Part shown: piece after piece, positions 10,910 to 22,918 of the stretch | Layout: every line of letters starts with the position of its first letter | Position numbering within the stretch: the first letter of the stretch is position 1 | NCBI GenBank assembly: GCA_022578965.1 | Contig: MU400577.1 | Span: 162,278 to 226,277 of the forward strand | Origin: Xylaria sp. FL1777 | Taxonomy: Eukaryota > Ascomycota > Sordariomycetes > Xylariales > Xylariaceae | Direction of reading: 5' to 3' | DNA length: 64,000 nucleotides | Notes under the pieces: generated by a model | The model's database searches: none | Told to the model about the DNA's origin: nothing | The model's input: the letters and a program-made list of their open reading frames with translations, nothing else | Made by a program: the position numbers and the translations under genes

Positions 10910-13900
10910 GTAAGAAGTGCAGCCCGGTGATAGGGTTGGTCCACCACTTCCGTTGTACCTTCTACGATGTAATGCGGATTATTGGGAGTGTATTTTGTTA
11001 TCCAAGAGCATGAGCCGAGCCATATTGCTCGAATATAGGTGATCACAGTACTGGAGTCTAGGCCATGGTGGTTTTTGTTTTAGGAGACCCTTCGGGTTAG
11101 ACAGTTATCTAGTAGGTTTAATGGAGTTCCCATACCTGCTGTACTTGTTTCGTTCCCCACTGCTTTGATATTAATCGTGAAATTCCTGTTTCTATCTCTA
11201 TTACCAACAAACTATTCATGTTTTTATCATCATCTACAGGATCTTCATTACCTCTGCACAGCATCAGCCATATGTCCCCTGTTGCGGAGATTAACTACAA
11301 CCCGGCAGCCAGGTAACCGGACGAAAGCAAACCATGCTACACCCGTTAACTCAAGGTATAGTATGGTAGGCGGTGTGTAATTGATATCCTCGGTGGCCGG
11401 TCCTACGTGCATACACACATAGACACAGACACACACTTCTTACCTCAGCGTTGCTCACATCGCCATCCGAGACGCACAGAAAAGTACTGCAGTGTGAGAC
11501 GGGGACCAGGTACCTAGATAAGTATCATACATACATAGTACAGAACACTAGACTACACACTACGGCGAGTCAACGAGGCGCATTACCAACGACATATTTC
11601 CCGTACCCATAGGTGGCGCCGCGCCCTTTGCCTAGCGGTGTCCGTATATGTAAGTGATGTGCGTGCGTACGTTGCGTGTGTACATGCATGACAGTTATAT
11701 GCAGGTGGTACAACAGATTGAGTTTCTGTGATTTGGAATTCCTCTGCGCCAATCAGATCCCGTTCCAAAAAATCCATCCTCATGATGGAGCCCACGTCGT
11801 ACCAAGCTCACCTACCCACCTACCCATCCCACTGTACCTACACTACCGGAAGATTAGGTACGGTAGAGATAAATAGATTAGGTAGATATTATTCACAATG
11901 CCTTCTTTGAGGAATTCGCGTTGCAGTATATATTGAGACCTACCCTTTTGAGGGGCATTTCCATACGGGAGGTACTTAACACTGCACCCGAGCACGGCTC
12001 CTATATGTAGATGCATGCGTGGAAGGCCTAGAAGGGAGACCTTGGATGGAGAATGGCGGTAGCGGTACCTAATGATTGATACTTTTTTTTTCTCCCCTCA
12101 GGCGGTGGCTTTAGGTTTCTTTGTTGTGCGCTGATGACTCGTTGGCGTTATTCCCGGTCGTGATAGCTATGGTTGCAGTAGGTATATCCCGGTGTCCGTA
12201 CTCGTATCCCACAGCGCCTAATCAATCCACTGGAGCGACTCGCCTGCGAGCCTCTACTTAGGTACTACCTACCTAGGTATCATCTTTGACTGACTACCTA
12301 TCCTCGGTACTTCTGCCCACTTTCGGAACTGGATGAACCCTTGAAGGATCAATCGAGCTGCAGCCTCGTACCTCATATTATGTTATGGTATAGCTGCTGG
12401 GAATTGGTCCTTGATATCGGCTAACCTGGCCGATTCATAGCCGGTATGTGGTTACTCGGTGCCGAATGGAAAGCGACGACTAGGTTTGCCTTGATAATGC
12501 TTTTACCTCTGATTCACTCTTAGTGTGGGAATAAATCCTCTCCAAAAAATTTTACGTAGTCTCTAAACTGTCAGTACCTATCCTCTTGTTGTGCCCGGAT
12601 TTTTGTCCCGGCGGGGTTTCATAGTCCGAGGTTTTTTGCTTTATTTGAAGACAGCTACCTGCTATATTTATTGAGTTGAGTGAAACACTAAGCAAACTCA
12701 CTATGTTATAACAATATGTGTCCGTCAACATGGTGATTCTTTTTTTAGGAGGATTTTGAGAAACTTTTGCTAATCTGTAATGTGCCGTACTAATTAGACT
12801 TTACGACATGGGAGATGTCGTAGAGGCACGAAAAGCCCCTATACAAAGCATAAGAAGGGATTTATAACATTGTTATCTAGACATCTTGTGTAGATGTTAT
12901 ACCAGGCTTCTTTCTGTATATGTACATATGGCAAAGCTTCTTGTTGTCTGAGCCCAAATCCAAGCGTTGGAGTCGATTGGAGCATCGCCATCTTCAGCAC
13001 TCCTAGACATTTACAAAACACTCGTATCCGGCGCCCGGCCATCGTCAAGACATTACCAAATTGAGGACCGATCTGCCAATCTCCAAAATAGTCTCACCCA
13101 GCTCGATTTTCCATATATCAATATCCTAAACTAACACATGGCCTCTCACACTGCGATTCGCTCAAGCCATTCAGATCTACAGTATTCATAACATTAGTGA
13201 CCCGACATGCCCGACGCGTACATTGCGGCATTGCGGGAATTGCGGACATTGCGGACATTATTAGGAAGAACTGGCTCGATACAGCTATTGTACCGGGAGA
13301 CTAGCACTGCTGTTTACCTAGTAGTGCCCTTTCGTTCCAGTGTATGCGGCGTGTTATCCCGCTGCAATCATCGGGATTGAGAATGCTGCTAGTAGAACCA
13401 TGAATGCTAAGATTGATTTTGACATGTAGCTTTCGTTGAGCTTGGATGAGTTGCAAGTAATAATATGCAATTTTAGGCCGGACTTGAGTTAACGATGAAA
13501 CTTATTGATATACAATTTTCATCTATAGATGTGAGTATAATTCCCCCGATCTTAAAAATCACTACTCTTTTCTTTATTTCCTTTACCTTTCTCTTTTCTT
13601 CCACCTTTTGATAAATACTCTTCGCACGATATTTTGTCCTTTTCTTGAACTTGATAGTTCATCTGACACTCCACAGAGCTCAGGGTGAACTTGTTGTTTG
13701 GCTCCTCAGCTATTTTTGAGTCCTTGTAGAATAAGACAGGTTACATCGTATTATCTCAGACGTTTAAGATAACAGTTAGCTCCTAGGGTTCATGAAAGAG
13801 AGATTCAGTATTTACGATAAGCCGTTACTTAGATTTCACTGTATCATAATAAGTAGGCATATATGGATTTGTTGAAACCACAGTGTTTATGTACAGTTTC

Positions 13901-14185
13901 TATACGGTACAAATTCTGAAACTTTGTACTGCGTAAGGCGCAAGAGAGAGAGCACTTAATGCAGTGTGGATCTTTTATCTTGCGACTGCCCCACCTCCCC
14001 ACCCCCACCAAAATTCTACCCAAGTCAAAATATCCCGGCAACACTCAAATTTCACTTACGCCACCTTCAGAATAGTGGCATAGCGACTTCAGGACGGCGG
14101 CGGCGGCGACAAAGCATAGCCCTTATCAATCACACTTTACTGTCCGTATTCGTCCACCGTGCCATTTGCTAGTCAGCAGCATTAC
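10910..14185. other. 3.3 kb intergenic interval
   Basis: Lies between the bZIP stop and the eIF3d start. AT-rich with many TACCTA/TAGGTA words, one TACCTAGGTA palindrome (12270-12279) and one TACTGCGTA (13927-13935). The last 250 bp are pyrimidine-rich and probably carry the eIF3d promoter. No gene recognised; open frames are short and without family resemblance. Confidence 0.6.
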
Positions 14186-16044
14186 ATGATGGCGTCGACG
14201 TCGCTGGCAGACTTGATCTCGGCCCTCCCCGACGGCGATGGATGGGGCCCTCAAACCACGACCGAGACGACCCTGAATGGCGTCCCGTACGCGCCGTTTT
14301 CAAAGGGCGACAAGCTGGGCCGCATGGCTGACTGGACCGCCGACGGAAAAGATGGCAGAGACGGCCGCGGTGGCCGACAGCAGTACAACCGCAACTACAG
14401 GGGTAGGCAACAACCACATGAACTCTCTTATCGAAGATGTGCTGGCTGCGTATACTGATTGCGACATGGTCGGATAGATCAACAGATTTATGGTGCTGGC
14501 AGTGCCGCGCTATTTACCGCACCCATCACCGAAGCAGACGAAAACACCTTCTCCGTTGTCAGCAGAGAGCCCACTAAGACGAGATACGGCCGGGGCGCCG
14601 TCTTTACCCGGGGCCGTGGCCAAAGAGGTGCCAGCCAGGCCCGCGGTGGTCGCACCACTCTTCAGCGCCCTGGCCGCGGTGGCCAGCAAGGCTACGGCTA
14701 CGATAACCGTGGTGGACGCTACAACGCTCCCCGTGGCGGTCGCCGTTTCGGTTGGAAGGACTATGACAAGCCCGCGAGGAATCGTGATGCGTCCATCAAT
14801 ATCAAGCCTGAGTGGCAGCTTCTGGAAGAGATCGACTTTAATAGACTCAGTAAGCTGAACCTCGACGCCGATGAGGGCGAGGATATCGATAGCTACGGCT
14901 TCCTCTACTACTACGATCGATCCTACGATAAGCAGCCTGTGAAGTCGGCTGAGAGGCGGTTAACCGCCATCGATCGTGCTACATACAACGTCACCACCTC
15001 GTCGGACCCTGTTATCCAGGAGCTGGCCGAGAGGGATGAGGCGACCATCTTCGCCACTGATAGCATCCTTTCCATGCTTATGTGTTCGACAAGGTCCGTT
15101 TACCCCTGGGATCTTGTTATCATCAGGCAAGGAAACAAGATCTTCCTTGACAAGCGCGACAATGCCACTCTAGATATGGTTACGGTAAACGAGAATGCCG
15201 CGGATGCTCCTATGGAGGCTTCTGATGGCACTAAGGATGGTATCAACCAGCCTACCGCTCTCTCGGAGGAGGCCACGTACATCAACCACAATTTCGCTAA
15301 CCAGGTGGTCTTGGAGAGCGAGTCGTCAAAGGTCAACATGCCCAACGACAACCCCTTCTATAACGAAGCCGAGGAGACGGAGCCGCCTGCCAGCAAGGTT
15401 TACAAATACCGCAAGTTTGATTTGTCTACGAGCGAAGAGGAGCCGATGTATCTAGTGGTTCGAACTGAGATTGATGCAGTTCAGAAGAACGCCATCAACG
15501 GCGAGGATCAACACCTTACCCTCAAGGCACTCAACGAGTTCGACAGTAAGGCCCAAGGTAGCGGCGGGGCCCTAGATTGGAGATCCAAACTCGTCAGCCA
15601 GCGTGGTGCGGTAGTGGCCACCGAGATGAAGAACAATAGTGTCAAGCTCGCCCGGTGGACCGTACAGAGTATATTAGCCAAGGCTGACGTAATGAAGCTT
15701 GGGTTAGTATCACATTCTTTTTGTATCGCGTCTCTGAGATTAGCTAACCCAGACCTAGATTCGTATCTCGGGCAAATCCGAAGACCAATGACAAGCACGT
15801 TATTCTAGGGGTCATCGGTTGGAAACCCAAGGACTTTGCCAACCAGATGAACCTATCGTTGTCTAACGGTTGGGGTATTGTCCGCACGATTTCTGATATG
15901 TGCTTGAAGCGAGAGGAGGGCAAATTTGTGCTCGTTAAGGATCCAAATAAATCTATCCTTCGACTGTACGAGGTCCCAGCCGGCAGCTTCGATGACGATG
16001 GCGAGGAAGAGACAATCCCTGAGACCGATGCCGGGGACAACTAA
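14186..16044 (+). CDS. Translation initiation factor eIF3 subunit D
   Basis: eIF3d (Moe1 in fission yeast), the cap-interacting subunit of eIF3, acting on the 40S ribosome in the cytoplasm. Exons 14186-14402, 14478-15702 and 15759-16044 give 575 residues, a normal length. The N-terminus matches the family ([17 protein letters not shown]). It is followed by an Arg/Gly-rich RNA-binding stretch (about residues 118-165: [30 protein letters not shown]). The core domain carries [39 protein letters not shown] and YKYRKFDLS. The last exon ([17 protein letters not shown]) completes the core, and an acidic tail follows. Two adjacent ATGs exist, 14186 and 14189; the second would give MASTSL, the more usual family start. 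An AATAAA lies about 20 bp after the stop. Confidence 0.95.
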
Positions 16045-16713
16045 TTCCTAAGGAGTGGGCTATAAATAAAGAGCTTTCCTAGGGTTATGATAAGACAGGT
16101 TCATTAGGTGTTCTAGGAAATGATGAAAAGGCATTCCAATTCTAGATTAACGAAGTTGTTACTGGGCATGCAACTGGTACATCGACAGTAATCTATAGAT
16201 AAATCAAAGCTAAGGAAAAGGAGGTAGCTTTAACCTTCTTGGCCGAGATTTCGGGCCTCTTTTTCTTGTGATATATTATTGATTAAATACTCTAATATTC
16301 ACTCTATGTAACTGAAGTCGGTTGATGGAGATTTACTAGCACATTTGGACTGGTTGTTGTTATTAAGCTATTTCTCTTCATACAATATCCATTTAGACTT
16401 TCGTCACTGATTCAAGAAGCTTTCATATTGCCACGGGGCTCATCTACTCTACCTCCCTACCTCGTAAGATGCATTATAGGAGCTTATCCCAAAGGCCCCT
16501 CTCCAGTTCAACCCCACCCCCACCATGAGCGAAAAAAAGGAAGCAGATACCTAATTGCCCCGCCATAATCAAGTACTCACTGTGACGTCTATCCCGATTT
16601 CTGCTACTGGCTGCTTGCTACCTTAGCTCTCTGCAAGCTCCTACTCCTCCACGAAGACACGATCTAGCTATCATAACCAAAGAAACTAGAAAAGAAGATC
16701 AGAGTACCACAAA
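16045..16713. other. Intergenic interval eIF3d - epimerase
   Basis: Contains the eIF3d 3' flank and the epimerase promoter. The last 150 bp before the start codon are C/T-rich. I see no gene in it. Confidence 0.6.
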
Positions 16714-17935
16714 ATGGCACCGAGGGCAATTATAGCTCCGTCCATCCTGTCGGCCGACTTTGCGCAGCTCGGTGCCGACTGCGCGCGGACAATGGATCAG
16801 GGCGCTGACTGGCTCCATGTCGATATCATGTACGCCGACCGAACTCCCCGTGATACCAGACCGGGCAAGCCATTGGAGCTCCAACGATGGATGATCAGAA
16901 GATGGGCAGTTTAGCTGATAGTCAGAGCGCATAAGGGACGGTCATTTCGTGCCCAACATCACGTTCGGCGCCCCCGTTGTAGCTAAGATCCGGAAACACG
17001 TCGACAGGCCGACCGAAAAGCACGGACGCGGGACATTCGACTGTCATATGATGATCGCCGAGGTATGGTGCCATAGAAACTCCCCCTTATCTCACACATA
17101 AGTGCACCGCGGGCAAATCCGGATGACTTGCCGAATTTATTTCTTGGAGGGCGGAGAGGAGGGCGTGCGTCAGCAGAGACGAATGCGAAAGAAGAACAGA
17201 GAGCCACTTGCTAACGAAGGGCCTGTGTGAAATACGCATAGCCGAAGAAATGGGTCAAGGAATTCCAGAAGGCCGGCTGCGACCTCTACTGCTTCCACTA
17301 CGAGGCCGCCTTCTCGAGCGCCGCCGAGTCCCCCGAGGGCAAGACCGACGAAAAGACTAACCCCAAGGACCTCATCCGGTATATCCACAGCTGCGGCCTG
17401 TTGGCCGGCATTGCGCTGAAGCCCATGACGGGCGTCGAGGTGCTGACGGAGTTACTCGAGAGCCCTGATGAGAAGGAGAGGCCCGATGTATGTCCCTTTC
17501 TTTCCCGGTTTTCTATGCCTACGATATTTATTATGCGACTACCTGATTTATCTACTAAATATATTTCTCCTTGTTATTATTCTTCTTATCTACTATGTTC
17601 TATTCCTGCCAAACCTCCTTTTTGTTATATCAATTCAGCAACTAATGCCTAGCTCTCGCGCTATGTATATATAGATGGTCCTCATCATGACAGTCGAGCC
17701 CGGCTTCGGCGGACAGAAATTCATGGCGTCCGAGCTACCCAAGGTCCAAGCCCTACGCAAGAAGTACCCGGATTTGAACATCGAGGTGGATGGCGGGTTG
17801 GGCCCTGGAACGATCGATCAGGCGGCCGACGCCGGCGCCAACGTCATCGTGGCTGGTAGTGCTGTTTTCGGCGCCCAGGATCCAGCAGAAGTCATCTCCT
17901 TGCTGAGAACTACCGTGAATAAAGCATCGGCATAA
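16714..17935 (+). CDS. Ribulose-phosphate 3-epimerase
   Basis: Interconverts D-ribulose 5-phosphate and D-xylulose 5-phosphate in the non-oxidative pentose phosphate pathway (cytosol). Four exons: 16714-16829, 16936-17062, 17242-17487 and 17675-17935, total 249 residues as usual for fungal Rpe1. A TIM-barrel signature is complete: [23 protein letters not shown] (catalytic His and Asp), [39 protein letters not shown] with the second catalytic Asp, and the phosphate-binding [11 protein letters not shown]. The first splice joins AT to G GAC, restoring the VDIMDGHF motif. A short charged insertion ([18 protein letters not shown]) follows FHYEAAF; similar inserts are known in fungi. It ends 297 bp from the convergent aminotransferase gene. 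Confidence 0.95.
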
Positions 17936-18232
17936 CGCGTGTGTAGAATGAGTTGTAGAAGATATGGCGAATCATGTAAAGTTGCCATGTAGACTGCGTA
18001 GCGAGAAGTGTGGAGTTTTGTATCGAAAATAAACACAACGTACATAATCCATTCATCACGAGAGATCAACGGTTACATTATAGGTTGTATTTCGCTGGTA
18101 TTCATAAGTCAAGTATTGAATATCTATATCATAACGTGGGTGACAGATCAACGAGACACACAATGCAATAAATGTATTGTCTTGAGTTATACGCGTTCTC
18201 TAGGATATCTATCTATCTGACTACTTACGTAT

Positions 18233-18903
18233 TTACTCCTTCCTCGGAATGTATTTGTCCATCGCATCGATGAAACTCTTCACTTCGTCGACTATGGTAA
18301 CGACAAACACCATTAGTTAACCCATTAATCAAGAGCATACTTTACTAGGTGAAACAAAGAAAGCCACATGATGTCCATTGCCCCCCCAAGACCGCACGAC
18401 TTCAAGAAGAGGACGAGAGGTGGAAGATGATACACGAAAAAGAATATATTACGGATGAGAAAAGAAGAAAAGAGGAAGGGAGGGGAAGGAAAGGGGAAGG
18501 CTCACCGGTATTATAATGCGCCAAACTAACCCTCACAACGCCCTCGTCCCCGAGCCCCAGCAACCCCTGCACCAGCCGCGGCGAGTAGAAGGCGCCCCAG
18601 CGAAACCCGAAGGCAGACGCGGCCTCGACGGTCTCGACGACGTCGCGCGACGACCATCCCCTGACGCCGAAGCTGATGGTCGCCACGCGTGCCGCGGCGT
18701 CGGCCCCTGCGTCCCCGTACACGGTGATATCGGCGCGCGATACTAGGTACGCGAGCAGAGTGCTCTGCAGCGCCGCCTCGTGCGCTGTCCGGCTGGCCCA
18801 TTCTGCGGCTGTCTTGGGCAGGTAGGTGGTTAGCGCCGGAAGGCTGTGGAGGAGCTCGTAGCTTGCGCCTGCTAGACCGACTTTGGGGGTGGGCGTTAGT
18901 ATG

Positions 18904-18934
<31 letters not shown>

Positions 18935-20492
18935 TTATAGATACTTGGGAGGTTCTTGGGGGGGGGGATGTTTTTGTAGGGTTAGGGGATATTGGGGGGT
19001 TTTTTTCCTTATGATTTTCCCGGGTGTGTGTAATACAAGGACGAGGAGGAGTGGTGACGATGATGTGTCGTTGGAGGGGTAAGTCGATCTCAGGGGTAAT
19101 AACGAGAGATGGTATAGTACAAACTTCCATGGAAGCTTCGATCCTCGTTGTCTACTTTTCTGAGCTTGACCGAAGCTGTTTCAACCAATCACCCCTTTCT
19201 TTCCCCTTTCCACTCGAGACGAGATAAGGACAGAACGACGACGACGACGACGATAGCAAAATATAAATGAATCTGCGAAGAACGAAAATAAAGAAAAGAA
19301 GAAGAAGGAGAAGGAGAAGGAGAAGAAAAAACAACTTACTCTTCTCCTCCAGCGTATCCCCCTTCTTGAAAAAATGCCCCAGCGACCTCATCCGGCCCTG
19401 GGCCCGCGGGCTCGCGTACAGCATGGCGAGGTGCGGCCCGTACACCTTGTACCAGGAGAAGGCGTAGACGTCGACGCCCAGGGCGCGGACGTCGACGGGC
19501 CGGTGCGGCGCCCACGACACGCCGTCCACGACCACGAGGGCCTCGGGCGCGGGGCCCGCGCGCACCGCGGCCGCGATGGCCGCGATGGGGTTGATGCTGC
19601 CCAGGATGTTGCTCACGTGCGTGCAGGACACCAGGCGGGTGCGGGAGGTGAGGAGGGGGGCGAGGGAGGCTGGGGTGAGCAGCGGGTTCGCGTTGTTAGT
19701 AGTAGTAGTAGTAGTAGTCTTGGTGTCAGAGGTGGTGGTGGTGTCTGGGGATATGGATATGGCTGGCGTCCACCACTTCAGTGTTAGCTTGTGCCGGGAC
19801 GCGAGGTCCACCCATGGCGCGATGTTGGCCTCGTGATCGATGCTCGACACGACTATCTCGTCGCCTTCGGAGAATTCCAGCGCGAAGGACGCGTTGCGGA
19901 GTAATTGCGTCGTCGAGGCGCCGAAGACTTCGAGGGGTGTTGGTTAGTGGTTGTTTGTTTATGTCTGCTTGGGATGCAAGGGGAGGAGGTATCGTGATTC
20001 TCCAACGACTCCTCTTTACGCACGAGGAAGAGGTGACAAGGACGACGGCAAGAGAAGGGAGTATGTATGTGTGTGTGTGTGTGCGCGCGCGCAAGTGAAC
20101 GAGCTGAGAGCGAGGTCGATCGACATGGCCGCCGATACGCCGTACCTTAGGTACTTACTTACCTATCTCAGAGGCCTCGGCGTTGATATACCGTGCCCCG
20201 GCCGCGAAGCCGGCGTCATACCGCTCCGTCGAGAGCTTGCCCGTCTTGTAGCTTGCGCCGAGCTGGACATTGGTCCGCGAGAGGTAGTCGCGGATTCTGA
20301 GATCCGAGCCCCAACCGGTTGCTGTCAGTCACTTGTTCTACCCTCTCAGCGTTCACTGCCTGCACATTGCTGCACTTACGCCTCGATGACGGTGCCCAGC
20401 GTCTGGCTGCCGCCCGCATTGTCGAAGAAGATCTGGTCCTGGGCAAGTCCTGGGAACTGGGACCGCACGGCCTCGATATCAAAGTCGCTCAT
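18233..20492 (-). CDS. Class V aminotransferase / cysteine desulfurase-like PLP enzyme
   Basis: Fold-type I PLP enzyme of the aminotransferase class V family, in the cysteine desulfurase-like branch of unsettled substrate. Exons (minus) 20492-20380, 20296-20163, 19927-19340, 18880-18506 and 18291-18233 give 422 residues. Conserved marks: FFDNAGGSQTLGTV near the start, SIDHEANIAPW (His114), VVVDGVSWAPH (Asp217, pyridine-nitrogen ligand), and SWYKVYGPH with Lys243 as the Schiff-base lysine. GDTLEEKIGLAGASYEL spans the third junction, and the end is HYNTVDEVKSFIDAMDKYIP. The active-site lysine and aspartate are present, so the enzyme should be functional. A Thr-rich insertion (residues 145-159) is encoded partly by seven ACT codons. 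Introns 2 and 3 are long (235 and 459 nt) and of low complexity. It is not a full NifS/IscS: I see no clear catalytic Cys loop. Confidence 0.88.
18898..18937. repeat. AT-rich microsatellite inside aminotransferase intron 3
   Basis: Imperfect (TA)n/(TATG)n tract, followed by a G run near 18959-18968. Both are part of the 459-nt third intron of the aminotransferase gene. Confidence 0.7.
19287..19330. repeat. Purine-rich AGA/GAA tract in aminotransferase intron 3
   Basis: Run of AAGAAGAAGGAGAAGG-type triplets on the plus strand, which is a pyrimidine tract in the sense of the gene. It lies a few bases inside the donor end of intron 3. Confidence 0.7.
20065..20092. repeat. (GT)n(GC)n microsatellite in aminotransferase intron 2
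   Basis: GTATGTATGT then an uninterrupted GT run passing into GC repeats. Alternating purine-pyrimidine DNA of this kind can form Z-DNA. It lies wholly within intron 2 (20162-19928). Confidence 0.75.
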
Positions 20493-21433
20493 TTTGTATA
20501 TCTAGCCTATTCTGTCTATCTTAGATATGGAGGGCTGTATTAGACGTAGACATGTGTATATATACTATGTATATGTGGATGATGTGATGTTGAGGAGGGG
20601 CGGATCTACCCAGTAGGTCGAGGTAGTCAGTCACTTTAGCCTTTGGCGATTCTGCTCGGCTCGACATGCAGCTAAAGTTAGTAATGGGCCATGGCTAAAC
20701 TAGTATAGTCCTTTCCTGGCATAGTAAAGATGTTGGGCACAGGAACTCCCCGTCGATAAAGTCATATGCTCGGTTCTCTGTATTTGTATGCAACAGTAGT
20801 CTAAGAGTAACGCACTTGTGGGTAGTAGTTCGGAGTAGGCATTTCACCCCCTCATCGACTCGCGCGCCTTGGACGGTTGGGTCTCCACACCTCTCTCTTC
20901 GCTACGGTTGTTCCCCAAAGGGAATCATCACCGATTGTTCGCTTTTCTGTAGGTGCTGGGCCGTGTCGAAGGCTACACGTTTTGACCCGGAGATGAATGA
21001 TCTGAACGGGTGTAAGCGGGCTGGAATAGTTTACGTCATTGAGCACGAACCACAATTTGGTGTAGGGACTTGAATCTATGTATTACAAAGCTGTAACAAC
21101 TATCCGAGCATTACACATGGAAGATTTAATTTACCTGAGTTATGTTAGAATGCCTCCTCGGTGCATCGTGACCATGGCAAGAAATCCTGAGCAGATATGT
21201 GACGCTTCTCGCTCCCCGTTACAGAGAACAAACTAAAAAAAATGATTATAAGATTGAACGCCGGCAAAGCTGCAAGTTCCTTTTCATTTGCCTAGACAGC
21301 AGACCTGAACGACTCTCATAGTATCATCAGCGGATGTAACAAACTGAATACAGGGGTATATAAGTATGAATGCAATTTTCCGCTGTGTTTGTACACATAT
21401 CTCTAAGGTATATACCAAACATGGCATCTCCGC
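20493..21433. other. Intergenic interval aminotransferase - glycosyltransferase
   Basis: Upstream region of the aminotransferase gene and 3' flank of the GT31-like gene. Open frames at 20816-21073 on either strand show no family resemblance. No gene or RNA seen. Confidence 0.55.
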
Positions 21434-22918
21434 CTATGTAGTGACCCAAATGTCATGGACCTTCTCGCAAAACTCATCCAGCCAATACGTGTATCCAGGG
21501 ACCCTATCCATGATCCAGCCGGACCGGACGATGTCGTCCCCCTCCCCTGTGGTCGTAACCTCCTTGACACATTTTCCGGCGGCATTGGAGTACTCGAGGC
21601 ATTGTGTATCCGAAGGGTGCCCCAGTCGCAGTTCGTTGGAGACCGAGCACGTCCCCGGGATGAAGGAAAACTGTATGCATCTAGGCTGCTGTTTGCACGT
21701 GGCCTGACACATCTCAAACGAGGCGTGCGCGTTCTGCTCCACGAGCGACAGATTGTCTACGTCGTTTTGCGAGAGCTTCGCGAGCGCTTCCTCGCTGTAC
21801 TCCGTGCCTACGGACATGTTGTCCCAGCCCGCGCGCTCCGCCCGGAGCCGGTGGCGTATGAGGTTGTTGAAGATGTCGCGGAAACGCAGGGGAGCCCCGT
21901 GGGGGTTTCTGCGCTGCCACGTCTGCTCGAACTGCCACAGCGTCGTGATCTCTTCCGAGTTCATGTGGTGGAATGTCGTGGCCGCGTAACACCAGGCTTG
22001 CCTTTCGAGCTTTTCGACGGACCAGTCGAGCGCCGTCAGGCTATCCCCCTGCAGATGCGGATAGGCCCAGAACATGCTGACATCGACATCACTCAGCGCC
22101 TTTCCCAAGATCATGTCCCCAGCCCACCCTTTCAGAGTCGCCTGCTCAATCTCGGTTTTCTTCTCTCGCCAATGTTTGACGACCTTCTCTAAAGCCGGTT
22201 TAGAGAGTGCGAAACCAGATCCGCCGTGAGCAAAAAGGACCGCGCTCGCATACATGTGCTTGCCGAGGTACCATGGCTTGCTCGGGTCGAAGTGGCCTAA
22301 GTACTCGAGCATATTGGACCACATCACGTATGTGTCCGGCTCAACGAATACAAACCATTTCGCCTTGGGCCTCTCCTGTAGCGCTTGCTCAACCATGGGG
22401 AGAAATTTCCATTTGTCGAGCTTCCAACCGGGATTATCCAATGCGCCAGATGGCCCGCTTCCAAACGTAGTTTGATAGTCCAGTCCATCACGTCCCTTAG
22501 TGAGGAGGTGATTATACAACTCGAACTCCGGAACAGTCCTCTTTATCGTCTCGTTCACCCCAGTGAGCACATCGTGAACTTGATGACCGTCTACGATCTC
22601 ATCCATGTCCGAGTAGATGATGAAGTTCGGGACACATGTGAGGATGGTTTTGAAGTGCACGGGTAGCTTTTCTTGAGCCTCGGTTGCTCCTGTTCGGATG
22701 ACCACCAAGACATCTTTCATCAAGGGTGACTCGGGACATGTGACTCCACCCTCGTCCTGTTCTGAGGCAGCGGCTTGAGTGTTATATGCTGGTATCGAAG
22801 TCGGCCAAAGGTAAATGAACAGAGTCAATAATACTATAGAGAGGAGTATGGCAGGCCGCAGTCTCCGTAGTCTGGACCTTGACGGCTTAAAAGGTTTAAA
22901 AAGCATCTTGCTCATCAT
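21434..22918 (-). CDS. GT31-like type II membrane glycosyltransferase
   Basis: Single-exon, 494-residue Golgi-type glycosyltransferase. A short basic cytoplasmic tail (KPFKPSRSRLRRLRP) precedes one membrane anchor (about residues 23-39). A lumenal catalytic domain follows, with WFVFVEPDTYVMW (EPDTY at 193-197, a DxD-type metal site) and HGGSGFALS (231-239). WAGDMILG at 265-272 and FHHMN near 317 also fit. These marks fit the fungal proteins related to GT31 beta-1,3-galactosyl/N-acetylglucosaminyltransferases. The C-terminus has a Cys pattern (C404, C408, C414, C424) like a PAN/apple module, which may bind carbohydrate or protein. The ATG at 22918 is followed by a second at 22915. The donor sugar and acceptor cannot be read from sequence. 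Confidence 0.8.
   Translation of the reverse strand: MMSKMLFKPFKPSRSRLRRLRPAILLSIVLLTLFIYLWPTSIPAYNTQAAASEQDEGGVTCPESPLMKDVLVVIRTGATEAQEKLPVHFKTILTCVPNFIIYSDMDEIVDGHQVHDVLTGVNETIKRTVPEFELYNHLLTKGRDGLDYQTTFGSGPSGALDNPGWKLDKWKFLPMVEQALQERPKAKWFVFVEPDTYVMWSNMLEYLGHFDPSKPWYLGKHMYASAVLFAHGGSGFALSKPALEKVVKHWREKKTEIEQATLKGWAGDMILGKALSDVDVSMFWAYPHLQGDSLTALDWSVEKLERQAWCYAATTFHHMNSEEITTLWQFEQTWQRRNPHGAPLRFRDIFNNLIRHRLRAERAGWDNMSVGTEYSEEALAKLSQNDVDNLSLVEQNAHASFEMCQATCKQQPRCIQFSFIPGTCSVSNELRLGHPSDTQCLEYSNAAGKCVKEVTTTGEGDDIVRSGWIMDRVPGYTYWLDEFCEKVHDIWVTT

Noticed and set aside
18240..20500. Plus-strand GC-rich frames over the aminotransferase exons
   Set aside because: They are antisense to exons whose translation matches a PLP-enzyme family throughout.
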